Assembly: GCA_018340375.1 (NCBI GenBank)
Contig: JAFFJZ010000007.1
Location: forward strand, 3,348,001 to 3,412,000
DNA length: 64,000 bases
Reading direction: 5' to 3'
Source of the DNA: Gonatopus flavifemur
Taxonomy: Eukaryota; Arthropoda; Insecta; Hymenoptera; Dryinidae
A program made the translations under genes and the position numbers. Below, in pieces: positions 12,588 through 22,974 of the stretch. Positions within the stretch are counted from its first letter, which is position 1, and every line of letters starts with the position of its first letter. The notes below the pieces were generated by a model, which was given only the letters and a program-made list of their open reading frames with translations, was not told the DNA's origin and did not search any database.

Positions 12588-13862
12588 CACTTTATTTAAA
12601 GACGAATTTTTACGACATAGAAAGTACTCCCGTGCTGCCCATTCCTGTACCGGGTTAACTTGACCGCAATTTCTACTCGGGATGCATTTTCGATTTGCAT
12701 TTAAGTTTGTGTTGGAGCAGTTTATTTACGCTCTAGATGTCCATCAATCATTATCAACTTGACTTTGGTTGACATATTCTGCGGCCTTTGTCAGACCAAC
12801 AGCATGCTAGCTTTTTTTCATGTGGCATAAAGTTGGTATATTGTAAGGAGAGAACAAAGAAAGGTCAACATAATGCACAGTGATTACTCCAAGTGAGTCC
12901 ATGATCAACTCCTTCAAAAAATATGAAGTGAGACAATACAATCAATATATCGCAACGTTTTCTTGACACTAATGCATGCAAAATCCCACAATGCAAAGTA
13001 AATTCCCAGAATTCAGATCATTTTCTCTGTCATTTCAAGTCTTTTCAGAAACGACCTGATTCAATAATCTTCGGGACCATACGTTTCAAGAGGTGGCTTC
13101 TGTCGAGATTGGTGAAAAACGACGTTTTTTGAAAAAATGTTGTTCCCTGCTATTCATTGAACAATCACAAGATTACTCGAAGAATTCATTCCACATATAA
13201 TCAGGTATATAATTCTTGTTTTTAATTCAAGTAGATAATAGCGGTGTGGTTACTGGTTAAGCACAAACGTTTGCGCTTGACCAACGACCATTTTGTATTT
13301 GAAATAAGAATAAGAATTCGTTTGTACACCCACTGATATGCTCAATAATATTAAAGAGAAAATCCCTCAAAAATGCGTCTTTCTTCACCAATCTTCACAA
13401 ATGTAATTCTGTGATCATCAATTATTGATAGCAATGAAAATTCAATGAAAATTGAAATACTTAGATATTCTTAAGTGTACTCAAGTAATCCTAAACTCCT
13501 GTTCCATTCTCCAGCTTGATGAGGAAAATTTTTCTGATGATAGTCCATTCCATTATTTCAACAAAGCACAAAATTTCGAAAAATCTTCTTAACAACTCAT
13601 ACTAAATTTTTCAAACTCCAGTTGAGTTGTTCATGAGCTCTTTCTGATCTGATGTGCTGATGGGTTTGTCATGTGAGCACTCGTTCCTTTTTTCACTGAT
13701 GAATCAAAAACCTCAAAGCCAATTGAGTTCAGGAATGGAATTATTATTGTCAAAAATTCAATGTTTTTTCCAGTGTGTCAATCAGAGATGGGCATTCTTG
13801 CACTCGCAAAGTATTTCCAATGAGGAGTACTCTTTATTAACCCTATATAAACACATATTCTA
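12588..13862. other. unannotated AT-rich DNA
   Basis: No gene or element ends found. The open frame at 13654-13956 overlaps the small hairpin element that follows and looks like chance. Confidence 0.5.
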
Positions 13863-13953
13863 CACAGGGCAAAAAGCACTTCCGGTTAAAAGTCCTCTAG
13901 GAGGATTTTTGTACTCCCAGAAGACTTTTAATGGAATGTGTTTTTGTCCTGTG
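13863..13953. mobile_element. 91-bp hairpin MITE with TA duplication
   Basis: CACAGGGCAAAAAGCACTTCC at the left pairs with GGAATGTGTTTTTGTCCTGTG at the right. Pairing continues through TTAAAAGTCCTCTAGGAG against CTCCCAGAAGACTTTTAA. TA flanks both ends (13861-13862 and 13954-13955). The transcript would fold into a nearly continuous hairpin, so it could be mistaken for a microRNA precursor. Confidence 0.8.
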
Positions 13954-13955
13954 TA

Positions 13956-14420
13956 AGATGATGCTAATGAATTCTCTAAATATCTCCCTATACACTTATT
14001 TCACTCGAATAGTTCGTCATATGTTTTCATCCACCCTATGATCACTTGGAATACTTGATTGAAATGATTCTTCATTGTTGATCAAATGTATGGAGTTGAG
14101 TTGGATCCACGCTACTGATCACTGTAAAAAGTGTCTTAAATTGGCAGCGTCTTATTTCGAAAATTGATTGGAATTCAGCCTTTTCCATTGTGTCGACGAT
14201 TGTTTCTTGTGCTATCTTCACGCTCGGAATAGGCTTTTTTTGGCTGCGTCTTCAATTCAATCATGGCGCAATCTGAATCAAAAACTTCCTTTTCACAGTG
14301 ATCTTCATCTATCATATTAAATATTCTCTGGATATAATCAAATCAAAACACATCATCTTCGACAGATGACTATCTATCTGATTTTCAAATTTCCTGCGGA
14401 AGAACATACAAAAGAAAAAC
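13956..14420. other. unannotated DNA
   Basis: No gene, repeat or element end recognised between the 13863-13953 hairpin and the TA preceding the next element. Confidence 0.45.
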
Positions 14421-14422
14421 TA

Positions 14423-14942
14423 CCCACTCAACATGATTTGTCACCGGAACATAATTATAGTATGACTTGAAAATTACATGCAATTTAACCTGCTCGTTAC
14501 ATACAATGGACTAGCAACGTATAATTTCATACTCATGAAGAGTAGTCGCAACGCCACTATAACATAACATTCTTTGTGTTAGTAACATGGTTGTTGCATG
14601 CAATTGTTATGACCTTTTTATTTTGGAAAATGTGTATTATAGACCTTTTTTGACCCTAGATTTGCGGCCACGGGTATATATGTAGGATATATACATGTAT
14701 GTGTTGAACCTGAACACTGGGTTAAAAAATTTCATCGAGTTTAATAATGTAACTAATAACAGATGGATGAAACCACGATGTTGCTAAAATGAAATATGCT
14801 ATATTGTGGTTACATTGTCGCAACTTTTGATGAATGTGAAATTGCACATTATCAGTACATTACGCGTAACGAACAGGTAATATTGCGTGTGATTTTGAGT
14901 TGAATTGTCGTTATGATGCGGTAAAAAACTGTGTTGGGTGGG
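14423..14942. mobile_element. MITE, CCCACTCAAC ends, TA duplication
   Basis: The left 90 bp from CCCACTCAACATGATTTGTC align with the reverse complement of the right end, which reads CCCACCCAACACAGTTTTTT. Shared blocks include AACCTG(C/T)TCGTTAC. TA lies at 14421-14422 and 14943-14944. The ends resemble those of the 796-1058 element. Length 520 bp, no coding capacity. Confidence 0.85.
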
Positions 14943-14944
14943 TA

Positions 14945-17227
14945 GGTTTTACTTCTCAAGCAATACGACGTGTACATGGGCCACATGTGCGTCAAAGTGA
15001 TTTTCTATTACCCTCTCCACCATGCGGTAGAACAAAAGAAACAGTTTTCAATGAATCCTAAGTTAATAGATTCCTCATACCCGATCAAATGTGACTGAAT
15101 TTCTGGTCGGATATGCGTTGAAAAAAAAACTTATGAACAAGATCATGAGGTTATTTTGTAATGAATAAGTGGTATTCGATGCGATTGAAATACACCTTCC
15201 CTACCAGAAATTAACTAGAATGAAACTAAGTCATCAAAGTTGGAGCAAGTTGAGGAAAGTGTAGTCATCGTTAATTCATGATTACTGTCTTAGATTCTTC
15301 AATGATAGTAATCATAATAAAGTCAATTGAAACAATAGGATCTATTTGAATCCAATAGGAACCGAAGAAGGAGATTTGAATCTTTGAATATAACGTTTCC
15401 TTTGTGCGATTGAATATTATCCATTCGATCCTGAAATATATCATATATTTCTGCTATCCAATTTCTGCAATAATTGCTATATCAAAGGTGCTGTGCGATC
15501 ATCTGTAAATAAAAGAACGCTTTTAATTATTACACTAATGCATGCTCAAATTCCTACGTTAAACAGCAAAACAATGAACAACGTGAGGTGATTTATGGAT
15601 AATCTTAAACATACTAATAATCATGTCTCCTGAGTACCAGCATGATTCATATTTTTCCTCCTGTTCTGTATCAATGTTATTTCAAGAGTGTTGTTAGCTT
15701 ATTTTGAATCAAAAATCATAAACTGTGCATTCTTCTTCTTTATTCCAACAAAAGGCAATTGAGTTTAAATCTTTCGTGTTTGGAGAGTAGTAGTAAAAGT
15801 AGTAGCGATCCCGTCGATGCCTCTTGTTGACTCGTCAAATTCCTATATTCTCCTCCACTGTACCAACCTGCGTACTTAACGAGGTCGATAGAGAGGCCGA
15901 GGCACTGAAAAACTTCAACTGGAGAATAACTGGAAGAAGTAACGCAGTGATCCGACTAAATTGCTTTTCTGCCTGTAATTTAATCGATACATTCTCATCT
16001 TTTGCACCAGAGATTTTTCAACAATCACCTCATCAGTTTCCGACTCTACCTCAAACTCTGAAATCGATTGCCCTTGAGTTGACAATTCTATTTAGACATC
16101 CTCTCCTGCATATCCATTAGAACTTTCATCCATCTCCTCGCTTATGAAATAGAATAGTGATTGGATAAATTATTCAGCAGACCATGCATTCGAAAACTTT
16201 GAATCATCGCAGCGAGCAGCATTCTCAGACCCGGTTTCCATTTTCACCCGAAGATTTATTAAATAGGTTCCCGAAGTTGTCACTTTCCACCATTCATATG
16301 TAAACTAATCTTCAATGTGTTCTCGACGGTTCGTCACGATATACAATATCCTGTTTTTGTTACCTTCGTAATATCAGTCATGCTCTCTTTGTTCCCCGAT
16401 GGACATATTTCATCCATCCGTTTCGAGATCTCCTCGTTGCGATCTTTTTCGAAGTATCAACTGGTTTGTCACGGTTCTTCATATGCAACTTGATCCCAGA
16501 GATCCGACGATTTCTCATACAAAGAGTTTGTGCTTCAGATTTGATACTCTGCTTTTCATCGTCTTTTTCAATCCTTCCATCTCAAAATGACTTTTCTCTC
16601 ACCCTTTCGAATGGCTTCCTTCCGAGGAAGAGAAAAAAGAACGAATGAAAGTTAAAAGTGACCGGTGAAGAGAGATGTATCGACTACCAGGGGAGTCTAA
16701 ATTAATGTCAACATCTTTGCATGCAGTTGGATGAACGAACAGCAGAGACGGCGAGGAATAAATCGAGAAGTATACGATGAATATGTATTTCAATTATAAT
16801 GATATATAAATTCACTTCTCCAACGTAAACGTTTCTCTGGAGATAGATGCGTATACCATTTTTACGATTAGTTATTCAACTGCTACATTGTCCGTTACGG
16901 TATACTGAACAGAGAAACTATTTCCACGGTACGCATACAGGAAATTGGAAGATCGCTTCAAACATTGTCGCGATAGGAAAATAAATTAATTAAGATCAAT
17001 GAGGAAATCCAATTTAGATTTGTGGGCGCGGTGATTTAGATTCGTGGTCCGTAATGAGTATGGTTCATTATTTGTTCATTATTTGTTCATTCGATTATTA
17101 ATTCCTCGACCTCGTTCGTTTTACGTCATTGCTAATATTGATAGAAGAGGTTGTCGTTTACCGATTAGATGCGATTCATGAGACTGAAGTCAAATGCTCC
17201 TCAATTTATCGATTCCTATGTTCTCTA
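14945..17227. other. unannotated DNA, possibly unique sequence
   Basis: No gene or repeat supported. The 98-residue frame at 15824-16120 and overlapping frames at 16399-16793 match no family I recognise and lack splice or composition support. The TATTTGTTCAT word is repeated near 17070. Confidence 0.5.
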
Positions 17228-18699
17228 CACTGAGAGAAATTTCTATAGTAATTGTAACTAAAACGTCTCAACTAAATATTCTTAGTAAAAGCTACTGAAA
17301 ATTTGATTGATTCAACCTAGGCAGTATAGTTGATGTAATTAAAATTTTTTAGGAAGGTACAACTGAATTTTACAATAACATATAACTTTGACGTACATGT
17401 CGAATCAAATGATATACTTTGGTATTGATAACTTTTTAATAGATGATAAAATTAAATTATAGAACATCATCACGTAATTGCCGTATAACGAATAAAATGC
17501 CGACGGTTGGCACGCTGCTCTGTTTTCATAGATTTCCTAATAGCCGAGGCTTCGTTTGTATATTCAATTGTTTGTATACACTTCCCCTTTCTTCCGCACG
17601 TAAGGACGCGTGAGTCGATCAAACTATCGTTTAACGTGGACACATTGTCGCAGTACGTGAATTTGTGTGCAAATTATCGGATGCTTTAATTATTCATTTT
17701 ATCCTTAGAGACTGTGATTCTATTCTGTGTATCATTCTTATTGTGTTCTCACTTCGTGGTGTTGGGAAGTTTCTAATGATAGTGTCAAATGCGAAAATGA
17801 ACATGTCAAAGGATTTAAGTGAAACCTTTGCGAGATCATACAACGTGGTCCACGAAACTCCATAAGGTAAGAATAAGATTTTCTAATTGAATTAGAATGC
17901 GCACAAATATGCATATACGTTCATTAAAGCTTCTTTTGAAGGTTTATCTATGTGTTCTATATTAGTTTGTTGGATGTTTGTTGAACGTTTGGCGGCCATC
18001 TTGTTTTCTTCAAGCAGAAAAAAATATTGTTATAGTTTATATTACACGTATTATTCAGGTCTCATATATGCATAAAATAATCAATTAGGCTAGGTTAAAG
18101 TCATGAACTCGTTTTTTTTCCTTTTATTTTTGTTAGACAACTAAAAATAGAATCAAAATTTCTTTCCCACGCCTCATTACATGATTAGTGATTGTTTTGG
18201 AATTATTCTATAGAAAGTTGTATTCTAGCGCTTGAGCCTGCCGAAAACTTTGTCCAGGATATTTTAAAAAATTGGGGCCTACAAGATTATATTGAAGTTT
18301 TTGAAAGTAAGTGTCAGTGAAATTTATCATCACACTGCTGTGTTGAAAATTCTCTAGCCAGTTATGTGTTTACAAAGAGATCTGTAAACTGATTATATTG
18401 AAAAACTTGATTTTTTTTTCATTGCTTGTCTGATGTAGGTAATAAAATCGATTCTGAAACATTACTTCAAATTTCTGATGCTGATGTGGCCAAATTAATA
18501 GAACCCATGGGGCATCGTTATAAATTTATCTACAACAGGGAAAAATTAATCAGAGAATTGTCCGTAAGCGTATTCATAATATATGAAGTAAATTTACATT
18601 CAAATCATAATATAAAATCATGATGATGTGCATTTTTCACTTCTCTTGAAATAACATTTCAACGATCGAAATGATATTTCGAGAGAATACTAAGAATCC

Positions 18700-19110
18700 A
18701 CACATAGTACTCTCAAATTTGAAACCCTATTGCACACGGTCGCAACGGTACGTACATAAGATAAGTATGTGTTTTCACTTGTAAGTATACCGTTACGTCC
18801 GTACGAGTATGGTTCCCGTATGAAATCTTAGAACACTGTCCAAACATCTTGTTTGTTGATAGAGGCTTAATTCGCATCTTTAATGATGAACCCCTGCTTG
18901 AACAAACCCATTGATTCTTGCCAAATCTCATTGGAATTGGACAAAGGTCTGATTGAATTCTATTCAACCATTTGTCAATCAGATTTGATGAGATGAATGT
19001 ATTTCTTCCATGTGATTCTGATTGAATCTTGTCAAATCTTATTGAATCTTGAACAATGTTCTGACCAAATCCCATGAAATTTCATTGAATCAGATTTTAT
19101 GGATTCTTTT
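18700..19110. repeat. degenerate short-period repeat inside an intron
   Basis: Variants of ATTGAATCTTGTCAAATCT recur from about 18900 to 19110 within the intron between the second and third exons of the SAM-domain gene. The 120-residue minus-strand frame covering it is repetitive and is not supported as a gene. Confidence 0.5.
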
Positions 19111-21250
19111 AACCAGGGACACATTTTCATTTCCTCTCATTTACATTAATTATAAAATAGTTGAAATCGATAATAGTTGAATACCAATTGCTTTTGATAT
19201 ATTGAATTATGGTTTTGATTTTTTTTCATTCAGAACTCTGAAGAAATTCCATGCCGAGTGAGTGATTCTATTGAGAAGAGTGAATCTGGTTGGGTAAATT
19301 GACTTTTATTTGAATTTTGAATACTTTTCTTGATTCTATGATAGTTGACTGTATACATTTTTTCAGAGATTGAAAAGACTGCTCTCACAATCTCAGCGTG
19401 GGAAATATTTACTCTCTCAACGATATTTATCCGACAGCAACGATAAATTACTTTGTGATATTGTTGTTGAAAATTTAACGAACAAAGGTTTCAAGTGAGT
19501 ATAGAATAAGCATTTCATATCACTTCACACATGAACTTTGGCTCCAGTCAATTTGAATTCTTCAATTTCGTTCTTCACTTCAAATGAAAATTTCATTCTT
19601 TTCAAAACCAATTTGTTAATCCCTTTCATATATAATGAGAAATTCTATATTTGATATAATTCCGTAATTTGCAATTTACTTAAAAAAAGCGAAATTGTAC
19701 TGTCAATTCATAATTCAAATATTTTCATGCCTTATAAATAAAAACTATTATAGTCATTTTTAAAGCGCAATTAAATTAAATATTTCCAACAGATTATGAA
19801 CAATACGATTAATTCTCAATTTCAGAGTCACTGTTGACGAGTTCTCGTTTTGGGCCAAACAAATTGTAGAATTGTACCCCAATGAAACTGCTGAAAGATG
19901 ATATAACAAAAACGGTTCACAAGTCGCCACTGGAAAATTATATTATAAATATAATAATAACAATAAGAAGTTCAAAAGAGCCGCAAAAGCCTTTGATGAT
20001 GCGGAGAGTGCAGAAGTGAAGAAACAAAAACTTCTCCAATCCGAATCTATCCTCGCAGATTTACGTGCTACTTTGGTAGATCAGGTAGAAGAATTGAAAG
20101 AATTTATGGACAAAAACCTTCGAAATTCGAGATAAAAATATTCTCATCTCTGAATATTTCCAACAATACCCCCAATTACAAACTCCATTGGGAGCAACGC
20201 TGGTAACTATTTTCAAAAACACAACGATAAATTCAAAGTTTCACGTTAATAGTTGGATATTATAATTTTTTAATCATTCTGCCAATCCATGAAATTCAGT
20301 TCTTTGAATATCAATTCTTTTATTTACATTTGTTTTCTTATATCAATGAAGTCAATTCATACTCATTGAAAAAATATATAATTAATCAATAAAAACGTTT
20401 TTTTTTCAATCAAATATGTAAATCCAAAACAAATTGGATGCAAATGATCATTAACTGTATTCTCTTTTGATAGTTACTCTTGGATTATGAACTGACATGC
20501 ACAAAAGATAGATTAACTGATGCTAAAATATTATTAAGTCACAAGTGGTCAAATTTATCAAGAAAAATAGTTACTTTGGCAAGTCAGTCAAAAAGCTGCT
20601 CAACAATTCTAGAAGATTCAGGTTTATAAACAATAAGTATATTGAATCCACACTTATCAACTTATTTTATTTGTTCTATTAATCCTGAAAATATTTCACA
20701 GCTGATGTTCCCGAAAATGTATTAGCCTTCAAAGTCTTACCTTTTCTATTCAATACAGTTGGTATGGAAACTGGTGCCAAAAAATTGTGGAAGCCATCAA
20801 AACAAGAACAATCAGATGGATTTATATCCTGGATTTCTGTAAGTTACATTCCATACGTGGAATATTTATTAATATTTTCGAAGTCATTCGCCCTTCTGTA
20901 AAATTTTGCTCAAAATTAATATAGAATCTTGTTTGCGTTTGTTTCTTCTAATCCAACAAATGCTATAATAAATTTATTAATATCTAACCGATCAATCACT
21001 CAATTATTTGAAGGATCTATGAGCTGTAGTTAACCGCCAACAATTTTTTTCAATGTGCGTTTTCATTTCACAGATGTATTTATATTCTTAAATATTTACG
21101 GACAATTGGAGAATTAACAGAAAAAATAAAAATACATCGAGATTTGCTGAAGAATTATCAACTCTCACTTCAACCAATGGTTTTTGCACTTGGAGCTCCA
21201 AACAATTTAGAAGTGGCATACGTGATCATTGATAACGTACATCACGAGAG

Positions 21251-22531
21251 TGGATTGATAAGTTTCCGGCCTGACCAAGAAAAACAACGTTTTTAAGAAT
21301 TTTTTTTTTTTATTTCTCAACATAATCTCCTCTCAGGCTGATACATTTCTCATAGCGGTGTTCTAGTCTAGTAATGCCATCTCTATAGACTGATTCGTCA
21401 AGCTCCTCAAAATACCCTTTTACAGCTTCGATTACTTCTTCATTGTCCGCAAATCTCTTACCGCCAAGCCATTTTTTGAGGTTAGGAAACAGATAATAGT
21501 CACTCGGGGCTAGGTCTGGAGAGTAGGGAGGGTGCGGCATTAATTCAAACTTCAGATCGTTGATTTTAGCCATCGCAACGATTGACGTGTGCGCTGGTGC
21601 GTTATCGTGATGAAACAAGATTTTTTTCTTCGCCAGATGAGGTCGTTTAATTTTCACTTCGTGGCTCAAACGTTGCAATAAGTCTGCGTAGTATTGACCA
21701 GTGATAGTTTTACCCTTTTCAAGGTAATCAATGTATATAATACCTCTTGCATCCCAAAAAACAGTAGCCATAACCTTGTTCGCCGAAAAAATTGTTTTTG
21801 CCTTCTTTGGAGTTGGTTCCCCTGGTCCAATCCACTGTTTAGACTGTTCTTTGGTTTCAGGAATGTAGTGGTGGACCCAAGTTTCGTCAACGGTTACGAA
21901 TCGACGCAAAAATTCGCTTGGATTACGCTTATACAACGCCAAATTGACGGTAGAAATGTTCTTTCGAATCAATTTTTGGTCGACTGTTGGCAAACGCGGC
22001 ACCCATCTTGCACAGAGTTTTTCCATATACAAATGTTGGTGCAAAATATTTTGTACACGTTCATATGACATCTTACAGGTCTCAGCTATCTCACGAACTT
22101 TTAATCTGCGATCTTTCAGCACTATTTGATGGATTTTTTCGATCATATCTGGAGTTGTGACCTCAATGGGGCGTCCTGAGCGAGGCTCATCAGAGGTGCT
22201 CACACGACCCTTTTTAAACTCGGAAACCCACTGCTTAACGGTTGAATATGATGGGGAGGATGTCCCCAGTGTTGAGTCCATCTCTTCTTTAATTTCCTTC
22301 GGCGTTAACCCCTTCAAATAAAAGTATTTGATGACAGCACGATTTTCCAGCTTTTCCATTTTTACGAAAAACACAGAGGCGTCTTGGTCAGCGTGCTCTC
22401 AAAACTAAACTGACATGGCGATCGGACTGAAACTATAGCTACAAGCTATCTAAGGATGGTACTATAGAACGCCACCTCAAGGTAGGCCTAGTGGCGCCAT
22501 CTCTTGGTCAGGCCGGAAACTTATCAATCCA
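21251..22531 (-). mobile_element. mariner element with intact transposase, inserted in the SAM-domain gene
   Basis: A perfect 30-bp inverted repeat bounds the element: it starts TGGATTGATAAGTTTCCGGC at 21251, with the complement ending at 22531. The innermost repeat is AGTTTCCGGCCTGACCAAGA. The outer nine bases either side of a central TA are also symmetrical, so the true ends may be the TA at 21259-21260 and 22521-22522. In that case the target was the palindromic site GGATTGATATCAATCC. The element lies in the last exon of the SAM-domain gene and encodes its transposase on the opposite strand. Confidence 0.9.
21310..22374 (-). CDS. mariner transposase (intact)
   Basis: A 354-residue mariner-family transposase that cuts and joins the element ends in a TA-targeted cut-and-paste reaction. 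The usual family start is probably the internal methionine of MEKLENRAVIK at 22359, giving 349 residues. An N-terminal helix-turn-helix (TPKEIKEEMDSTLG and STVKQWVSEFKKGR) is followed by a linker (DEPRSGRPIE) and a second HTH (KVREIAETCKMSYERVQNIL). ARWVPRL sits where WVPHEL is usual. The catalytic core has its three aspartates: FVTVDETWVHHY, LFHHDNAPAH and YSPDLAPSDYYLF, with 34 residues between the last two, so DD34D is complete. No stop or frameshift is visible, suggesting a recent arrival. It is closest to the lineage of the broken copy at 61975-63130. Confidence 0.95.
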   Translation of the reverse strand: MFFVKMEKLENRAVIKYFYLKGLTPKEIKEEMDSTLGTSSPSYSTVKQWVSEFKKGRVSTSDEPRSGRPIEVTTPDMIEKIHQIVLKDRRLKVREIAETCKMSYERVQNILHQHLYMEKLCARWVPRLPTVDQKLIRKNISTVNLALYKRNPSEFLRRFVTVDETWVHHYIPETKEQSKQWIGPGEPTPKKAKTIFSANKVMATVFWDARGIIYIDYLEKGKTITGQYYADLLQRLSHEVKIKRPHLAKKKILFHHDNAPAHTSIVAMAKINDLKFELMPHPPYSPDLAPSDYYLFPNLKKWLGGKRFADNEEVIEAVKGYFEELDESVYRDGITRLEHRYEKCISLRGDYVEK

Positions 22532-22974
22532 CCCTCGTATTCTTGCCCTGATTTGGAAACAGCAGTTGACCTTTGTTTCAAGAGTTTTTATGCTCTCAAC
22601 GCAAAATATCCTGCATCATGTGAGCCCGTCTGGATATTCATTCAACGCAATATTTACAAAATTGGGAAGATGGAAAATAATTTTCAAAGCGTATTGAGAC
22701 TTGAACGAGCTTTAGAATTGAATGCAGTGATTGCTGGATAAACTCTTTCATAGCGGAAATTTAGTATTTTCATTCATTCATCATTTTCTCGAGTACTCAT
22801 AGAAAACAGCCCCATCAAACTAATCGGAACAAATTGAGACTGAATAACAATATATAATAGTACTGCTAACGATTAAGTGTCCCTTGGACAAGTTATTCAT
22901 TATAAATTTGATTTATAAAAATATTTCAATACTTCTAATCAGATTGGAAAAAGTACCTTATGAACACTTGAAAA

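Larger units (their letters stand above)
18214..22741 (+). pseudogene. SAM-domain companion protein of the CACTG-type transposon (multi-exon, broken)
   Basis: Exons inferred from splice sites and continuous reading: 18214-18306, 18439-18563, 19234-19293, 19367-19494, 19826-20202, 20474-20621, 20702-20838, about 21074-21250 and about 22532-22741, ending in TAA. The first two give a sterile-alpha-motif-like fold (WGLQDYIEVFES, then LLQISDADVAKLIEPMGHR). A later exon has DEFSFWAKQIVELYP and a lysine-rich, probably coiled-coil stretch. Then come YFQQYPQLQTPLGATLLLLD, FKVLPFLFNTVGME, LSLQPMVFALGAP, AVDLCFKSFYALNAKYP and VWIFIQR. This order matches a widespread invertebrate family of uncharacterised SAM-domain proteins I recall from transposon-like loci. 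Damage seen: a stop near 19899, a frameshift near 20130, a phase mismatch at the 21074 exon, and a mariner inserted in the last exon. The first coding exon was not found. The role may be DNA or transposase binding; that is inference. Confidence 0.7.

Noticed and set aside
15824..16120. 98-residue plus-strand frame as a possible host exon
   Set aside because: No splice sites, conserved motif or composition shift supports it.
18713..19075. 120-residue minus-strand frame
   Set aside because: Made of degenerate ATTGAATCTTG-type repeats inside an intron of the SAM-domain gene.
21666..22129. Overlapping frames within the first intact mariner
   Set aside because: Out-of-frame shadows of the transposase.
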